64,000 nucleotides of DNA from Apiospora phragmitis (taxonomy: Eukaryota; Ascomycota; Sordariomycetes; Amphisphaeriales; Apiosporaceae), in the NCBI GenBank assembly GCA_038363925.1, contig JAQQWL010000001.1:1922001-1986000 (forward strand). Direction: 5' to 3'. The notes under the pieces were generated by a model that worked only from the letters and a program-made list of their open reading frames with translations, had not been told where the DNA came from and did no database searches. Of the stretch, positions 12,019-24,423 are shown one piece after another. Numbering within the stretch: the stretch's first letter is position 1; each line of letters begins with the position of its first letter. The translations under genes and the position numbers were made by a program.

Positions 12019-12538
12019 TGTTACGACCCGACCTAACCATACGGCTAAGAGCCCCACCTACCGGCACGGAACTATAATACCCCGACTAGGCTACGACACC
12101 ATAGCCACAGACCGCACCGCCAGCTATATTAATATGAACCTGGACCTTCCCTAGTAACAAATAACGACAATACCACCTCGCCTAGCGATAAGGTAAATAC
12201 GCCCGGTAGCGACGGCGATAATTACTAGGTCACGTAACGTAATAAACGCTTAGGCGAGATTATTAAATATTACGAAGTATAATTAAGGGAGATTATTAAG
12301 TACCGCGGAGTATATTTAAAAGAAATTATTAAATAATAACGATTAATAAAAAAAAGATTAAATATATAATTATAAACGCTTTTTTATATATTTTATATAA
12401 ATACTCTTTATTTTAATAATTAATTTAAATATTAATTTAATTTATTAATAAAGTAAATAACTTTAATAACTTTATTATAAATACTTTTAAATCTACGCCC
12501 TTTAATTACCTTTATTTTTATAAGTTATTATTTATTAT

Positions 12539-12741
12539 TATTGGAACAGCCACTCCAGGGGCTTCCAGCACCTCTTGAAAAGGGCGTCACGTGCGTGCGA
12601 CGCACGGATCATTAGCCCCTCGTACGAGAAGGTAAGCGCTAGCGGCTTCCCGCTAATTAATAAATAGAGGAAATAAATAAAATATAAACACCGTTTTAAC
12701 CTTTACGTAGCATACGTACGTATTAAAAAGCCTATTTAATA
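12539..12741 (+). repeat. Copia A 5' LTR
   Basis: 203 bp, TATTGGAACAGCCACTCC to CCTATTTAATA. It contains GCGTCACGTGCGTGCGACGC, a GC-rich palindrome-like block also kept in the 3' LTR. Confidence 0.9.
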
Positions 12742-13849
12742 TTAATTAATAATTATACGAAATAATTATAAATTAATAAAAGTAAAGAAACGGTTTTACG
12801 CTAATATATAAATAAGGCGACCGTATTAAATAACCTAAAAAGATTCTTAAATCCTTAAAAAAAATAAAGCTACCTCTTTCATACGAAGTTTAAATTTTAT
12901 CTCTTTTAAAACGAATATTTAAAAAAAAAAACTAGGTTATAATATAATCGGAAAATTAATTAAACTATATATTACTTTATACTTAAAAATAACGTTATAT
13001 AAATTAATTAAATAATACCTTAATAATAGCGTCTACCCCTAATACCTTTTAATCAGGCCAGGACCTTAATACCGAACAACCTAAAGTCCCCTAAACGTTC
13101 GAGCCGTCCGAAGCACTTAAAAACGAACCCGAGATTACGTATAAAAAAACTATAACGACTATAAGAATAAAACTCGGGGTCTAAAAAATAAATACCGACC
13201 TCGAGAAATAAAATAACGAGCCGGACCCGACGTTACCCGAAACGACGAAAAAGAATTAATAATATACGCCGTACGATACCTTTACGATTATTACTCTTTT
13301 AAAATTACGAAAAATACCCTTACGAAATAATTCGCTTACGATTTCGCTAAATAAATAAAAGAAGCATTTAAAAACATTAATTATATATTTTTAAAAACTC
13401 TCTTTATATACTTAAAAAAAACGGAATTAATACCCCCGATAATAATATAATAACTAGGAAGTTAATAAAGCTTACCGTATACCGACGTACCCTGTCGCCT
13501 AAGCCGAAATAACGACGCCGACCCCCGACCGTCTAAAGAGAAAATACTATACGGAACCTAATAAAATAACCGGCCGAAAATTATATAATAAAATAAAAAA
13601 CGCGGGAGACCTACACGGTATAACCGGTTATATAACTAAACCCCGACTACCGGTATCCCTCTTTCCTAATTACGCATCCCGGTATACCCGGTATTAAAGC
13701 CTCTTAAAATATCGTTCTCTTCCTCGTTCCTAGCTAAACACTTAATATTAATACGTAAATATTTAACCCGATATATATTACTACGTATAATATTTTATTA
13801 ACTCGAATTATTTATAATAAAAAAGTAAATAGCTTTAAAATCGTTTTAT

Positions 13850-14980
13850 TTTTTAAAATATAAAAAGAAATTAATAATTATACCGGCGTATCGTATAATA
13901 TTTTTACTAATAAAGTACGACTCTTTATTAAGACCTACCGCTAACTAAATATCCCGGAAAATTAGTATTACGCGATTTTTCTAGATATCCTAGCCGGCCG
14001 TACGGCAGACTTTTATTTAAACTATATCGGCCTAAATAAAAAATAAGACTAAATATATACCGACTTCGATAAATATTTTAACGACCCGGTAACCTATACT
14101 TAATATTATACGGATTAAACGAATATTATATTTATATAATTAAAAATAAAAAACCTTAAAAAATCGCTTTTAAAAGTTTTAAAAATATTATTTAATAAAC
14201 TAACCCGTATATAACGAGCCCTCGGAATAAAATTCTAAAGAGAAAAGCACCTCTATACTTCTATCGTACGAACCTACCGAGGAGTTCCCGAGCTCGAACC
14301 GGCCCTTATTCACCGGCAGCTAACGTGCGAAGGTTTATTCTTTAACCTCCGAGCCTCGCTAAGTACCGTAATAAACTAAAAAATAATAACCGGCTACCTA
14401 ACGGAAAAATTACCGCTAAAACTAGCCTTTAAAACGTATATAATTAATAAACGCTTTATTAATAACCGTATAAAAAGAAATAGGCCGTTTTATAATAATA
14501 AACCCCTTTATAAAAATAAACCGGTATTTTTTAATAACCGGAACTAACGGATAATAACACCGTTCTAACCTAAACTAATATATAAAAATAAGCCGTTTTA
14601 AAAAAGAACGTGCCGAGTTTATTAAAAATAGGGATATTAATTAATAAACTATTCGTTTAAAAAGTAATCTCAAATACGAACCCAATACCTTCAAACGTAC
14701 GAAACTATCGGACAGAGTCCCCTCGTACTAAAAAAATACGAAATATTCGTATAAAATTAAAAAAGACCGTAAAAAAACTTTAATAACTAGAAAAACTACG
14801 ATTATATTAATCCAAAGGACGTATAATAAAGAATTATCTACCTAACGGACGTTACGTTCCTTTACCGGCTTATAAAAAAGGATATCTACTCCTTAAAACC
14901 TACTATACAAGCGGATCAATTCAGCCTAAGCGGCCAGTATAGCCAGGTATATCAGGATAAACTCTAAAATACCGGTGCCG
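13850..14980 (+). pseudogene. Copia A gag remnant
   Basis: Readable pieces: SYNIFTNKVRLFIKTY, YYAIFLDILAGRTADFY, YRGVPELEPAL and KTYIINKRFINNR, then NPKDV and IIYLTDVTFLYRLI. The same order occurs in family B, and matches the fungal Copia gag pattern (Y-TG-x-x-YDIL-x-x-KL-x-IF, a GRA-x-x-YY segment, then YRGVPE). Many stops. Confidence 0.75.
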
Positions 14981-14999
14981 CATAACTCTTAATAATCGG

Positions 15000-17900
15000 T
15001 AAGCTCTAAACCGAAGCTTACGTATAAAAAAACCCGAACACCTAGATTAATTAAACTCTCGGATCGGCTAAGATCAAATTCGATAACTTATTTCCGGTAT
15101 TATCGATTAATACCTTTAACGTACGGAACTAATTAAAAATAACGAAATATTATATTTTCGAAACCTAAACCTTTTTCTTATTATTATTATATAATACTAA
15201 TAAACTTAAAACGTATTATAATAATATCCTTAATATTATTATATAAACCGATAAAAAAATACTCTTAATTATTAAGAAATAAAAATATTTATTTTTTAAT
15301 ATTAATCGTACGGAAACGACGGTACACCTTACCGAAACATAGCTCCGGCACCTCCACCGTTAGTTTAAACATCCCCGTACGGAAAAGCTATATAACCTTT
15401 TAAAAAATATTAGCTACAATAACATCGAAACTTTCGTCCTTAATGAAATTTAAAAATTCTACTCTTAATACTAAACGTACGACCCGATACCACAGCGGTT
15501 TAAATTCTTACTCTAAAACTTATATAATTTTAATTATAAAATCGTTATTAATATTATATATATTAATAAATAAAATATATTATACGTTATTAATACTAAT
15601 ATATCTTTTTAAATAGTTATATTTTTAAAATTATTTAATATATAAAATATTTAAAATACGTTTTATAAATATTAAATATACGTTTATTAAAACCTTTTAA
15701 ATAATATTCCGCATAATTTTAAAACCTATTTTTAAAAAGAGTTCCGGGATCACGTACAAGTAATAAGAATTATATATAAATAAATACTAATCGAAACTTA
15801 TTAAATAATAAAAAAAATCGAAAAAGCGTACGCTCCGCTCCGCCGAGCGTATAACATCCTATAAAAAAAGCTAAGTAATTATATAAACCCGGAAACGGTC
15901 CTCTAAATAATAATAAAAGCTTTAAATAATACTGCCGGCCCGGATAGGCTCGTCCCGACACTCTTTACCTTCGGAGCATATCCCCGAATTAATACGAGTT
16001 CGCCTCCGTCGCCAGAAATCCAAACGAGAGCGGAGGCCGTACGAAAAGCGATAAAAATATTACGAAAGATCCGAGCAGAGGTTAATATTAACCGAGCTCT
16101 AAATACCCAGAGCGGACCGTATATCCATAATATTCTTATACTCCCGCTCCGTACAGAAGTTCTTATATAACGAAAAAAAGGAGGATAAACCGGACCGTAC
16201 CCGATCGCCGCAATCGAAAACCGTACAGTCCGAGTCGATACACCAGACGGCCCGAAGGAGTTCCGGGTTATCCAAATTAAGCTATATTTTTAAAAACCCG
16301 AAAAACTTATAAAAAATACGGAAAGCAAGGATAGTACTACCTTTAAAATAAAGAACGACATTACCTCCGAAATAAAGGACGTTATTATTATAAAATAGCC
16401 CGAAACTCCCGCGTAATAAGGTCGGGACCAACCCCGAAAGTATCCACTTCTATATAACTCTTTAACAATATTCCTTACCTAAAAAAACGTAAAAACTATA
16501 ACTTAGCCGTTAAGCTTTAAAAAAATAATATAATTACGGCCTTTAAAACCCCTTTTTAAAAATTAAATACGAAATAAATAAATAACCTCGCCGTATAAAA
16601 AGTATTCAAGTTTATTTAATTTAACCCGAGAACCTATAATAATTACCAGATTTTTAAAACCTGGCTCGTACGGGAAATTAAAAAAAAAAAAATATTAAAC
16701 CGTACGAGAAATTTAAGCTCGTTATTCAAAGATATAAAAATATAAAAAAAGAGAAAATCCTTACCTAATTATTAATAATTTAAAGAATAAATTAAAAACT
16801 AATACTCGTATTAAAACCAACCTTTATTTAAAACTTTAAAACTTATAAAGAATTATAAAATATTATTTAAATATATATCTAATTATATAATAAACTTATT
16901 TATATAATATACGCGAAGCTTTTAAAAAAACTCGAGTCTTAATACTTTAAAAAAACGCTTTTATAAATTATATCACTATTATATAACTTAATAAAATCCG
17001 GACTATACTAATTTAAAACGTATTATAAATATTACGTATAAAACTTAAAAATAACGGTTTTTATATATAACCCTTATTTATTTTTTATAAATAACGGCTT
17101 AAAAACTTTCGAAATTATTACTATATAAATTAATAATACCTTTAGCTTTATTATAGGCCCTTTTTTTAAAAAAAAATAGAAAACTAATAAAAACAACGTT
17201 CCGTATAAAACCGAAAGAGACCTTAATAAAAAATACGCCTATAAAATTTAATAAAGGTAAAATCTTATTAAAAACGTACGATATCCTTTTTTAATAAAAA
17301 AAATAAACTAAATAACTTTAGCCTATAAATTTAAAAATTACCGACCAAGATTAATAATATATCTCTTAACGTATAAAAAAAACATATATCGCCTTAATTT
17401 ACTAGCCGGAAATAACGTACAACCTATCGGTCGCAGCCTAGGTATAGGCCTTTAAAAACGAAGATATCGAGCACCTAAACGCCCGAATCGTCTAGTAAAT
17501 CAAGAACTCGACACGAGAATTCTAATATATCCCTCTCGACCTCTAATATATAAAGATATATATCTTTACCGACAGCTCGTTCGTAAATAATAAAGACCTA
17601 ACTTCCCAACTCGGGTACCTTATCGTACTTAATTAAAAAACTAAATATATAAAAAACCGATTCGAAATTTAAAATAATATTATTTACTAAAGCTCGACGA
17701 AATATAAAAGAGTTACTCGAAACGTACTTATTAATAAGCTATATAAAATAATTTCCGGCGTCGATAGCGGTATCGTATTAAATATAACGCTTAAAAAGAT
17801 CGTATAAAGCTTAGAATTCTAAAAGATTTTAATAATTCTTTATACAAACTCGAGGTCCTTATATAAATACCTAGTAAAGTTTAGTATAATAAACGAAAAG

Positions 17901-18120
17901 CGACTAATAATTAATATTATATCGCTTCGAGAATTATATAAAAAAAAAGAAATAATAGAGATTTATTAAATAAACGGACGGGATAACCCGGCGGACGCTT
18001 TTATAAAAAAGTCCTTAAATAAAGCCCTTAAACAGCTTATTTTAATAAATAAGCTAATTATATAAATAAAAGTATATATTAAAAAGCTTCGCCTATATAA
18101 CGAATAAGCGAAAAATAAAA
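15000..18120 (+). pseudogene. Copia A pol remnant (integrase, RT, RNase H)
   Basis: Readable landmarks: the post-integrase linker TAGPDRLVPTLFTFGAYPR (about 15930-15990) and ILILPLRTEVLI (about 16130), then WKGPYP-like and VDTPDGPKEFRVI; the RNase H strand IFTDSSFVNNKDLTSQLG (about 17563-17616); and the C-terminal block ISLRELYKKKEIIEIYWING plus NPADAF (about 17925-18002). This order (integrase before RT) defines Copia. RIP stops occur throughout, so no function remains. Confidence 0.9.
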
Positions 18121-18170
18121 AGTAAAAGGGAAAGAGGAAGATCTTCCCTTTAAAAAGAAAAACTGCTAAT

Positions 18171-18372
18171 ATTAGAACAGCCACTCTAAAGGCTTTTAAT
18201 GCCTCTTAAAAAGGGCGTTACGTACGTGCGACGCACGGATTATTAGCCCCTTATACGAGAAGGTGAGCTCTGGCGGCTTCCCGCTAATTAATAAATAGAG
18301 GAGACAGATAGAATATAAGCATTATCTTAACCCCTACGCAGCGTACGTACGCATTAGAAAACCCATTTAACA
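18171..18372 (+). repeat. Copia A 3' LTR
   Basis: 202 bp, TATTAGAACAGCCACTCT to CCCATTTAACA, followed by TSD ATTAT. Confidence 0.9.
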
Positions 18373-18491
18373 ATTATATTAATAAAAGCGGACTTTTATT
18401 ATATATTTAAATATTCTCTCGTATTATTAATATAAACTTTAATACGTTTTATTAAATTTTTTTTTTTAAAACCCGGATAGCGTTCGTTATA

Positions 18492-19533
18492 TTTTAATCA
18501 CTCTTATTTTTACGAGTTACTACCTAGACCCTCGAGTAATAGCATTATAAGAACTATATCTATACCTGGCCCTAGTAATACCGTCCGATAAGGAAAGATC
18601 CCTATCGCCACCCCTAGCACCTATTAACGAGACCTTGCTATAGAGGTCGATAGTGACGATAGCGACGACGAGCCTACCCGATAGACGTTAGTTAAACGAA
18701 TTAAGGAATTCGAGTAGGAAAGCGCTAATTATTAGTATTATTACGTACGGCTTAAAAAAAAAGTATAACGAGCTCCGGATTAAGGATACCCTAGGATAAA
18801 TACCTTACGATATTAATAAGCTACGCGAAGAAATATATCTCTTTTATATAACTATTAATATTATTTAAACCCTTATTATACTTAAGAAGGGTATAAAGAT
18901 TAATATATTAATATTATTTAACGGAATAAACGAGAATTTTTAAAGCTTTTTTATTTAAATTAAAGCTTATTAATAATTTTATAAAAGAACGTTTTAAAAC
19001 GTTACTTAACGAGTTATTCACGCCGCCTCGTTTTTTAAAAGTAAGATATTTATTTAGTTCGAACCTTATTTAAATAAACTCGTAAAAAATAATTAATAAG
19101 TTAAGCTATACCGCATAAAGGTATAATAAATTTTCGAAAATTATAATAACTTCGAGCAAGTTTTTAAGTTATTTTTTTAAGACCTCGATAAAAAACGATA
19201 AGCGGAAAAAAAGCTAGAGAATTTTAAGTAAAAAGGGTTAGCCGCTTTATATACCGCCGAATTCCGACGTATTATAGCCCGATTAAACTATATTAAAGCT
19301 ATTAAAATTATAATATATTACCGAGGGTTAAAGGAGGACGTTAAGGACGAACTTAGCCGGCTGGATACCCTTAATAATTTCCTTTCGTATATAGAGCTTA
19401 TTATTAAGATCGATACTTATATATATAAATAACGCCGCGAAAAATAAGGCGGACTATAACGATAAACTAATTAAATTTAAGTTAATACCGAACGATTATA
19501 TTAATATAATAATATACCGTTTAAAAGTATTAT
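18492..19533 (+). pseudogene. G1 leader and gag (Retrotrans_gag) remnant
   Basis: Directly after the 5' LTR the leader repeats a 34-nt motif also found inside the LTR. From about 18950 the frame reads like a Gypsy capsid protein: EKKLENF, GLAALYTAEFRRIIARLNY, IIYYRGLKEDVKDELSRLD and SYIELIIKIDTYI. This matches the conserved gag segment (L-x-x-L-x-Q-x-x-S-x-x-x-Y-x-x-x-F). It is interrupted at 19533 by the B array and resumes at 29288. Confidence 0.85.
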
Positions 19534-19740
19534 TATTAGAATAGCAAGAACTAAGGTTTTTTATATTATTTTAAAAGGGGTGCCACGTACCTATTCGTAC
19601 GAACCCCTTTCCTATTTTATTAAGAGGGGTATACGATACCCCTCGTAGCTAGTATTAGAAATAAATATGAATAATAAAATAAGAACGATTAAACCATAAT
19701 TAAAACCGGAATTATTATATATACGAGAGCCTATTTAATA
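19534..19740 (+). repeat. B array LTR 1
   Basis: TATTAGAATAGCAAGAACTA to CCTATTTAATA. It contains a GGGGTGCC...AACCCC hairpin followed by GAGGGGTATACGATACCCCTC, an almost perfect hairpin. The same pair of hairpins occurs in all B and D LTRs. Confidence 0.9.
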
Positions 19741-21447
19741 TTAATTAATAATTACCCGTAACGATTATAAATTAATAAGAGTGAAGAGACGGTTTTACGC
19801 CCCTACCGACGTAAGGGCGACCGTGCTAAAGAGCCCCGAGAATTTCCGCCCGTTAGAGATTTAAAGGAAGAGCCGAACTAAATTAATTATATAAGGAGGA
19901 ACCCCTTTTCCCGAATATATGTTATAAGGAGGAGACTAGGTTTCGAATTATACGCGAAATTAGTTAAGCTATATATAACCATATATTTAAATAACCTTAT
20001 TATATAATTTATAAGATAATAACCTTTATTAAATAGAATTAATTACGGTCGGCGAATCGGGATCGAGCCCGGACGTATCGAACCTAAACAGACCGATAAT
20101 TTTAAACCCCGAACCGCTTATATACGAAGAAGTGTTTTAAAATATCGGAATCTTTTTAATAGTTTAAAAAAGAAACGTTAACCTCGCTTTTTAAAAACTC
20201 GAACTTTTAAACGTATTTTTTAAAGAAATAATACTTAAACTATTTACGATATACTTTATATAATACTTTTTAAAATATTATATATTAAAAATAAAAAAAA
20301 CTTTTTTTAAAAAATTATTTATTATAAAGTTTAACGAATAAATTAAATATTAATTCGGCTAAATTAATTATATATTTTAAAAAAAGTTTTTTAATTATTT
20401 TAAAAAATACGGAATTAATATATTAATAAACGGATTTTTTAAAGCTAAGCTTATAAATTTAGTATTACTAGCCGATCTTATATATTAATAAGATCGATCG
20501 GTAGAACCGACTTCGGAAACCCGAAAGGAGGATGTTCTACACTCTTTCTAAGAATAGATAGTCGAAGAACCGCCGCCTAAGCGAGAAATACCCGGTCTCC
20601 GTACGGAGCAATCGTCCGCAATACTACAGGGTACTCTAAAACTAATATTTAATCCCGGAGTTTTAAACACTTTAAGCCCGACGTTTAACCCTAGATTCCT
20701 AAATACCTAAGCGTCGTAAGATATTATTCTTTTTCTTTCTCTAATTCCGATACCGCCGGATTAGACGGCACGATTATTTAATTTAATATATATTACGAAA
20801 TATATTAGAACAGCAGGAACTGAGGTTTTCCATATTATTCTAAAAAGGTACCACGTACTTACGCGTACGAACCCCTTTCCTATTTTATTAAGAGGGGTAT
20901 AGGATGCCCCTCGTAGCTCGTATTAAAGATAAATATAAATAATAAAATAAGAACGATTAAACCTTAATTAAAACCGGAATTATTATATATACGAGAGCTT
21001 ATTTAATATTAATTAATAGTTACCCGTAGCGATTATAAATTAATAAGAGTAAAGAGACGGTTCTACGCCCCTACCGACGTAAGGGCGACCGTGTTAAGGA
21101 GCCCCGAGAATTTCCGCCCGTTAGAAATTCGGAGGAAGAGCCGAACTGAATTAACCGTATAAGGAGGAACCCTTTTTCCCGAGTATATATTATAAGGAGG
21201 AGACCAGGTTCCGAATTATACGCGAGACTAGCTAGGCTATATATAACTATATACCTAGATAACGCTGTCGTACGATCTATAAGACGACAACCCCTGCTAA
21301 ATGGAGTTAATCGCGGTCGGCGAATCGGAATCGAGCCCGGACGCACCGAACCCAGACAGACCGACGACTTTAGACCCCGAACAAAATAAGAACGATTGAA
21401 CCCCGATTAAAACCGGAACCACCGTACGTACGAGAGCCTATTTAACA

Positions 21448-24216
21448 CTGATTATTGGTTACCCGTGGCGATTACAGATTAACAAGAGTGAAGAGACGGT
21501 TCTACGCCCCTACCGATATAAGGGCGACCGTGCTAAAGAGCCCCGAGAATTTCCGCCCGTTAGAAATTCGAAGGAAGAGCCGAACTGAATTAACCGTACG
21601 AGGAGGAACCCCTTTTCCCGAGTATATATTATAAAGAGGAGACTAGGTTTCGAATTATACGCGAAACTAATTAAGCTATATATAATTATATATTTAAATA
21701 ACCTTATTATACGATTTATAAAACGATAACCCTTATTAAATAAAATTAATCGCGGTCGGCGAATCGGGATCGAGCCCGGACGTACCGAACCTAAACAAAC
21801 CGACGACTTTAGACCTCAAACCGCTTACATATAAAAAAGTATTTTAAAATACCGGAATCTTTTTAATAGTTTAAAAAAGAAACGTTAACTTTATTTTTTA
21901 AGAATTCGAACTTTTAAATATACTCTTTAAAGAGATAATACCCGAATTATTTACGATATATTTTATATAATATTTTTTAAAATATTATATATTAAAAATA
22001 AAAAAAACCTCTTTTAAAAAGTCGTTTATTATAAAGTTTAATAAATAAACCGAATACTAGTTTAATTAAATTAATTATATATTTTAAAAAAAGTTTTTTA
22101 ATTACTTTAAAAAATACGGAATTAATATATTAATAAACGGATCTTTTAAAGCTAAGCTTATAAGTTTAATATTATCGGCCGATCTTATATATTAATAGGA
22201 TTAACCGGTAGAACCGATTTCGGAAACCTAAAAGGAGGATATTTTATACTCTTTTTAAGAACAGATAGTCGAAGAACCGCCGCCTAAGCGAGAGATACCC
22301 GGTCTCTGTACGGAGTAATCGTCCGCGATATTATAAGGTACTTTAAAATCGACGTTTAATCCCGAAGTTTTAAATACTTTAGGCCCGACGTCTAACCTTA
22401 AATTCTTAAGTATTTAAGTGTTATAAAATATTATCCTTTTTCTTTCTCCGATTTTAATACCGCCGGACTAGACGGCACGATTATTTAATTTAGTATATAT
22501 TACGGAATACGATATTTTTTTAAGCCGAGTTATTTATAACGGTAAAATCGATTGAAATAAGGTCGTTACTTTCTCGAAGGTATAAAAAAAAAAAGAACTA
22601 TACCGGTAAGTTATATAATATTTTTTATAATAAAGTATGGATATTTATTAAAATATGTTAACGGCTAGATATATTAAAAGATTAATATTATATAGTTTTT
22701 TTAAATATTTTTTTTAATCGTGTAGAGGTATTTTATTTTAATTATATCGGACCCGAAAAGAGATGGGACAAGATATATTATTTAATAAATTTATATTTTA
22801 ATAGGATAATAAATTACGTATAATATTGTATAGATTAAATAATAACTTTTTTATACGAATAAAAAGTAAGAATATCGAGAAATAATTTATTAAGGTTTTA
22901 GAAATTTTATTAAATAAGCTTTAGTTTATATAACGAGTTTTCGGAAAAGGATTTAAAAAAGAGATCGCTTTTTATACCTCCGTTATAAAAACTTATTAAG
23001 AAGTTTTAAAATTTTTATTAACTTTTATTTATTAGAAATTAATATATAAAGCGTTATTTTTAAACTTTTACGTATTACTAAGTATAATAACGGATTAAAG
23101 GATCTCGGAACGATATTTAACGAAAGAATTATATTAATACCTGGCTAAGAATACGTATTTAATTAATAAACGGTTTATAAATAACCGTACGCGAGAAAAC
23201 CGATTAATTTATGGTAATAAATTACCGTATAATAGCTAACTATTAGGATAAGAAGGTAGCTAGCGACCCGTTAATACTTTTTAACTAAGGCTATCGTATG
23301 GGAATCGGCAGTTCGAACAAGGAACCTGCCGAATCTGCTATAAGTAAGGCTATTAATTAATAAATTACTTAGCCGAAAAGCGAACCCGTATAATAATCTA
23401 ATACTTTTAAGAGTGTAATAACGTGGGATAGGATCTCTTTACTTAAGAAGAATACGGGGATTTCGTTCGAGATTAAAAAGGGAAAAGGGAGGAGCTAAAA
23501 GATGACGAAGAGGAGTACGATTATTTCGATCTAGAAAACGTACGATAAAGCATTATTTATTTAATAAACGCCGCGTTTTATTACCGGCTTATTAGCGAGG
23601 ATATTTATTTAACGAATATTTAATTAAATTAGGAACGACGAATAAAAAAAGATTAATAATCGATATTATATCGTTCCGAAAATCGTACAAAAAAAGGGAG
23701 ATCTCGGAAATCTGCTAGGTCGACGGCCGAAATAACCCTGTAAACGCCTTTACCAAAAAATCCTTAAACAAAGCCCTCGAGTAAATAGTTTCGACGAATA
23801 GCTTTACCGTATATATAAAAGCGTATATCGAGCGGTTAGACTCGTACGGCGAGCAAGAAAAAAAGAGATACGATTTTTAATAAAATATAACGTAATTCGG
23901 TATACGAAAACGTATACTTATTATTATTATTATTTTTAAATAGTTCTTTTTAATTTATAACGAGAAGGAAAACGCGTTAACGTATAATAATTTTTCTTTA
24001 ATACCGTTATTATTATTAAATAATTAAAATAACTAATTAAAGAGACCTGCCACTTAATAAAAATAATATTAAGAAGGTATAGTATTATTTATATAGCTTA
24101 AGCAGGTACCGAATACCGGATTAGCGTAACCTATCCGTATAAGACCTTTACGACGGGAAGACTCGTTTTAATAAGGGGAGCTGGCCAAGTCTATCGTTAA
24201 AATAAAAAATTACTAA
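21448..24216 (+). pseudogene. B' gag and RNase H tail remnant
   Basis: Readable: KNYTGKLYNIFYNKVWIFIK at about 22590-22650, gag middle and IKKGKGRS region, then near 23650 a block equivalent to ISLRES with DGRNNP-type ending. Same gag-to-RNase H fusion as the other B copies, with RIP stops. Confidence 0.75.
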
Positions 24217-24423
24217 TATTAAAACAGTAGGAACTAAAATTTTTTATATTATTTTAAAAAGGGTGCTACGTATTTACGCGCACAAACCCCTTTCTTATTT
24301 TATTAAGAGGGGTATACGATACCCCTCGTAGCTCGTATTAAAAATAGATATGAACAATAAAATAAGAACGATTAAACCCCGATTAAAACCGGAACCACCG
24401 TACGTACGAGAGCCCATTTAACA
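24217..24423 (+). repeat. B' 3' LTR
   Basis: 207 bp, TATTAAAACAGTAGGAACTA to CCCATTTAACA; keeps the unmutated CCGTACGTACGAGAGCCC end. Confidence 0.9.

Larger units (their letters stand above)
12539..18372 (+). mobile_element. Copia element A, full length, 5834 bp
   Basis: LTRs 12539-12741 and 18171-18372 (about 203 bp; TRTTRGAACAGCCACTC to CCATTTAACA), TSD ATTAT at 12534-12538 and 18373-18377. It inserted into the 5' LTR of G1. Its LTR is diverged from that of B and D, sharing chiefly the termini and the leader that follows. Confidence 0.92.
12019..18491 (+). repeat. G1 5' LTR, split by Copia A
   Basis: LTR parts 12019-12538 and 18373-18491. It starts TGTTACGACCCGACCTAACC and ends GATAGCGTTCGTTATA (GTTACA in better copies). 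Three 33-bp subrepeats lie at about 12250-12335. The first 120 bp keep many CA pairs, while the rest is fully RIPed. Confidence 0.88.
20803..24423 (+). mobile_element. B' copy nested in B unit 1, rearranged 5' end
   Basis: Perfect TSD AAATA (20798-20802 and 24424-24428). Content: complete LTR (20803-21008), first 372 bp of internal (21009-21380), then an abrupt switch into the middle of another LTR (21381-21447), a complete internal (21448-24216) and the 3' LTR (24217-24423). The junction carries a short GAAC microhomology. Parts of 21200-21500 keep CA pairs and are the least RIPed B sequence here. Confidence 0.88.
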
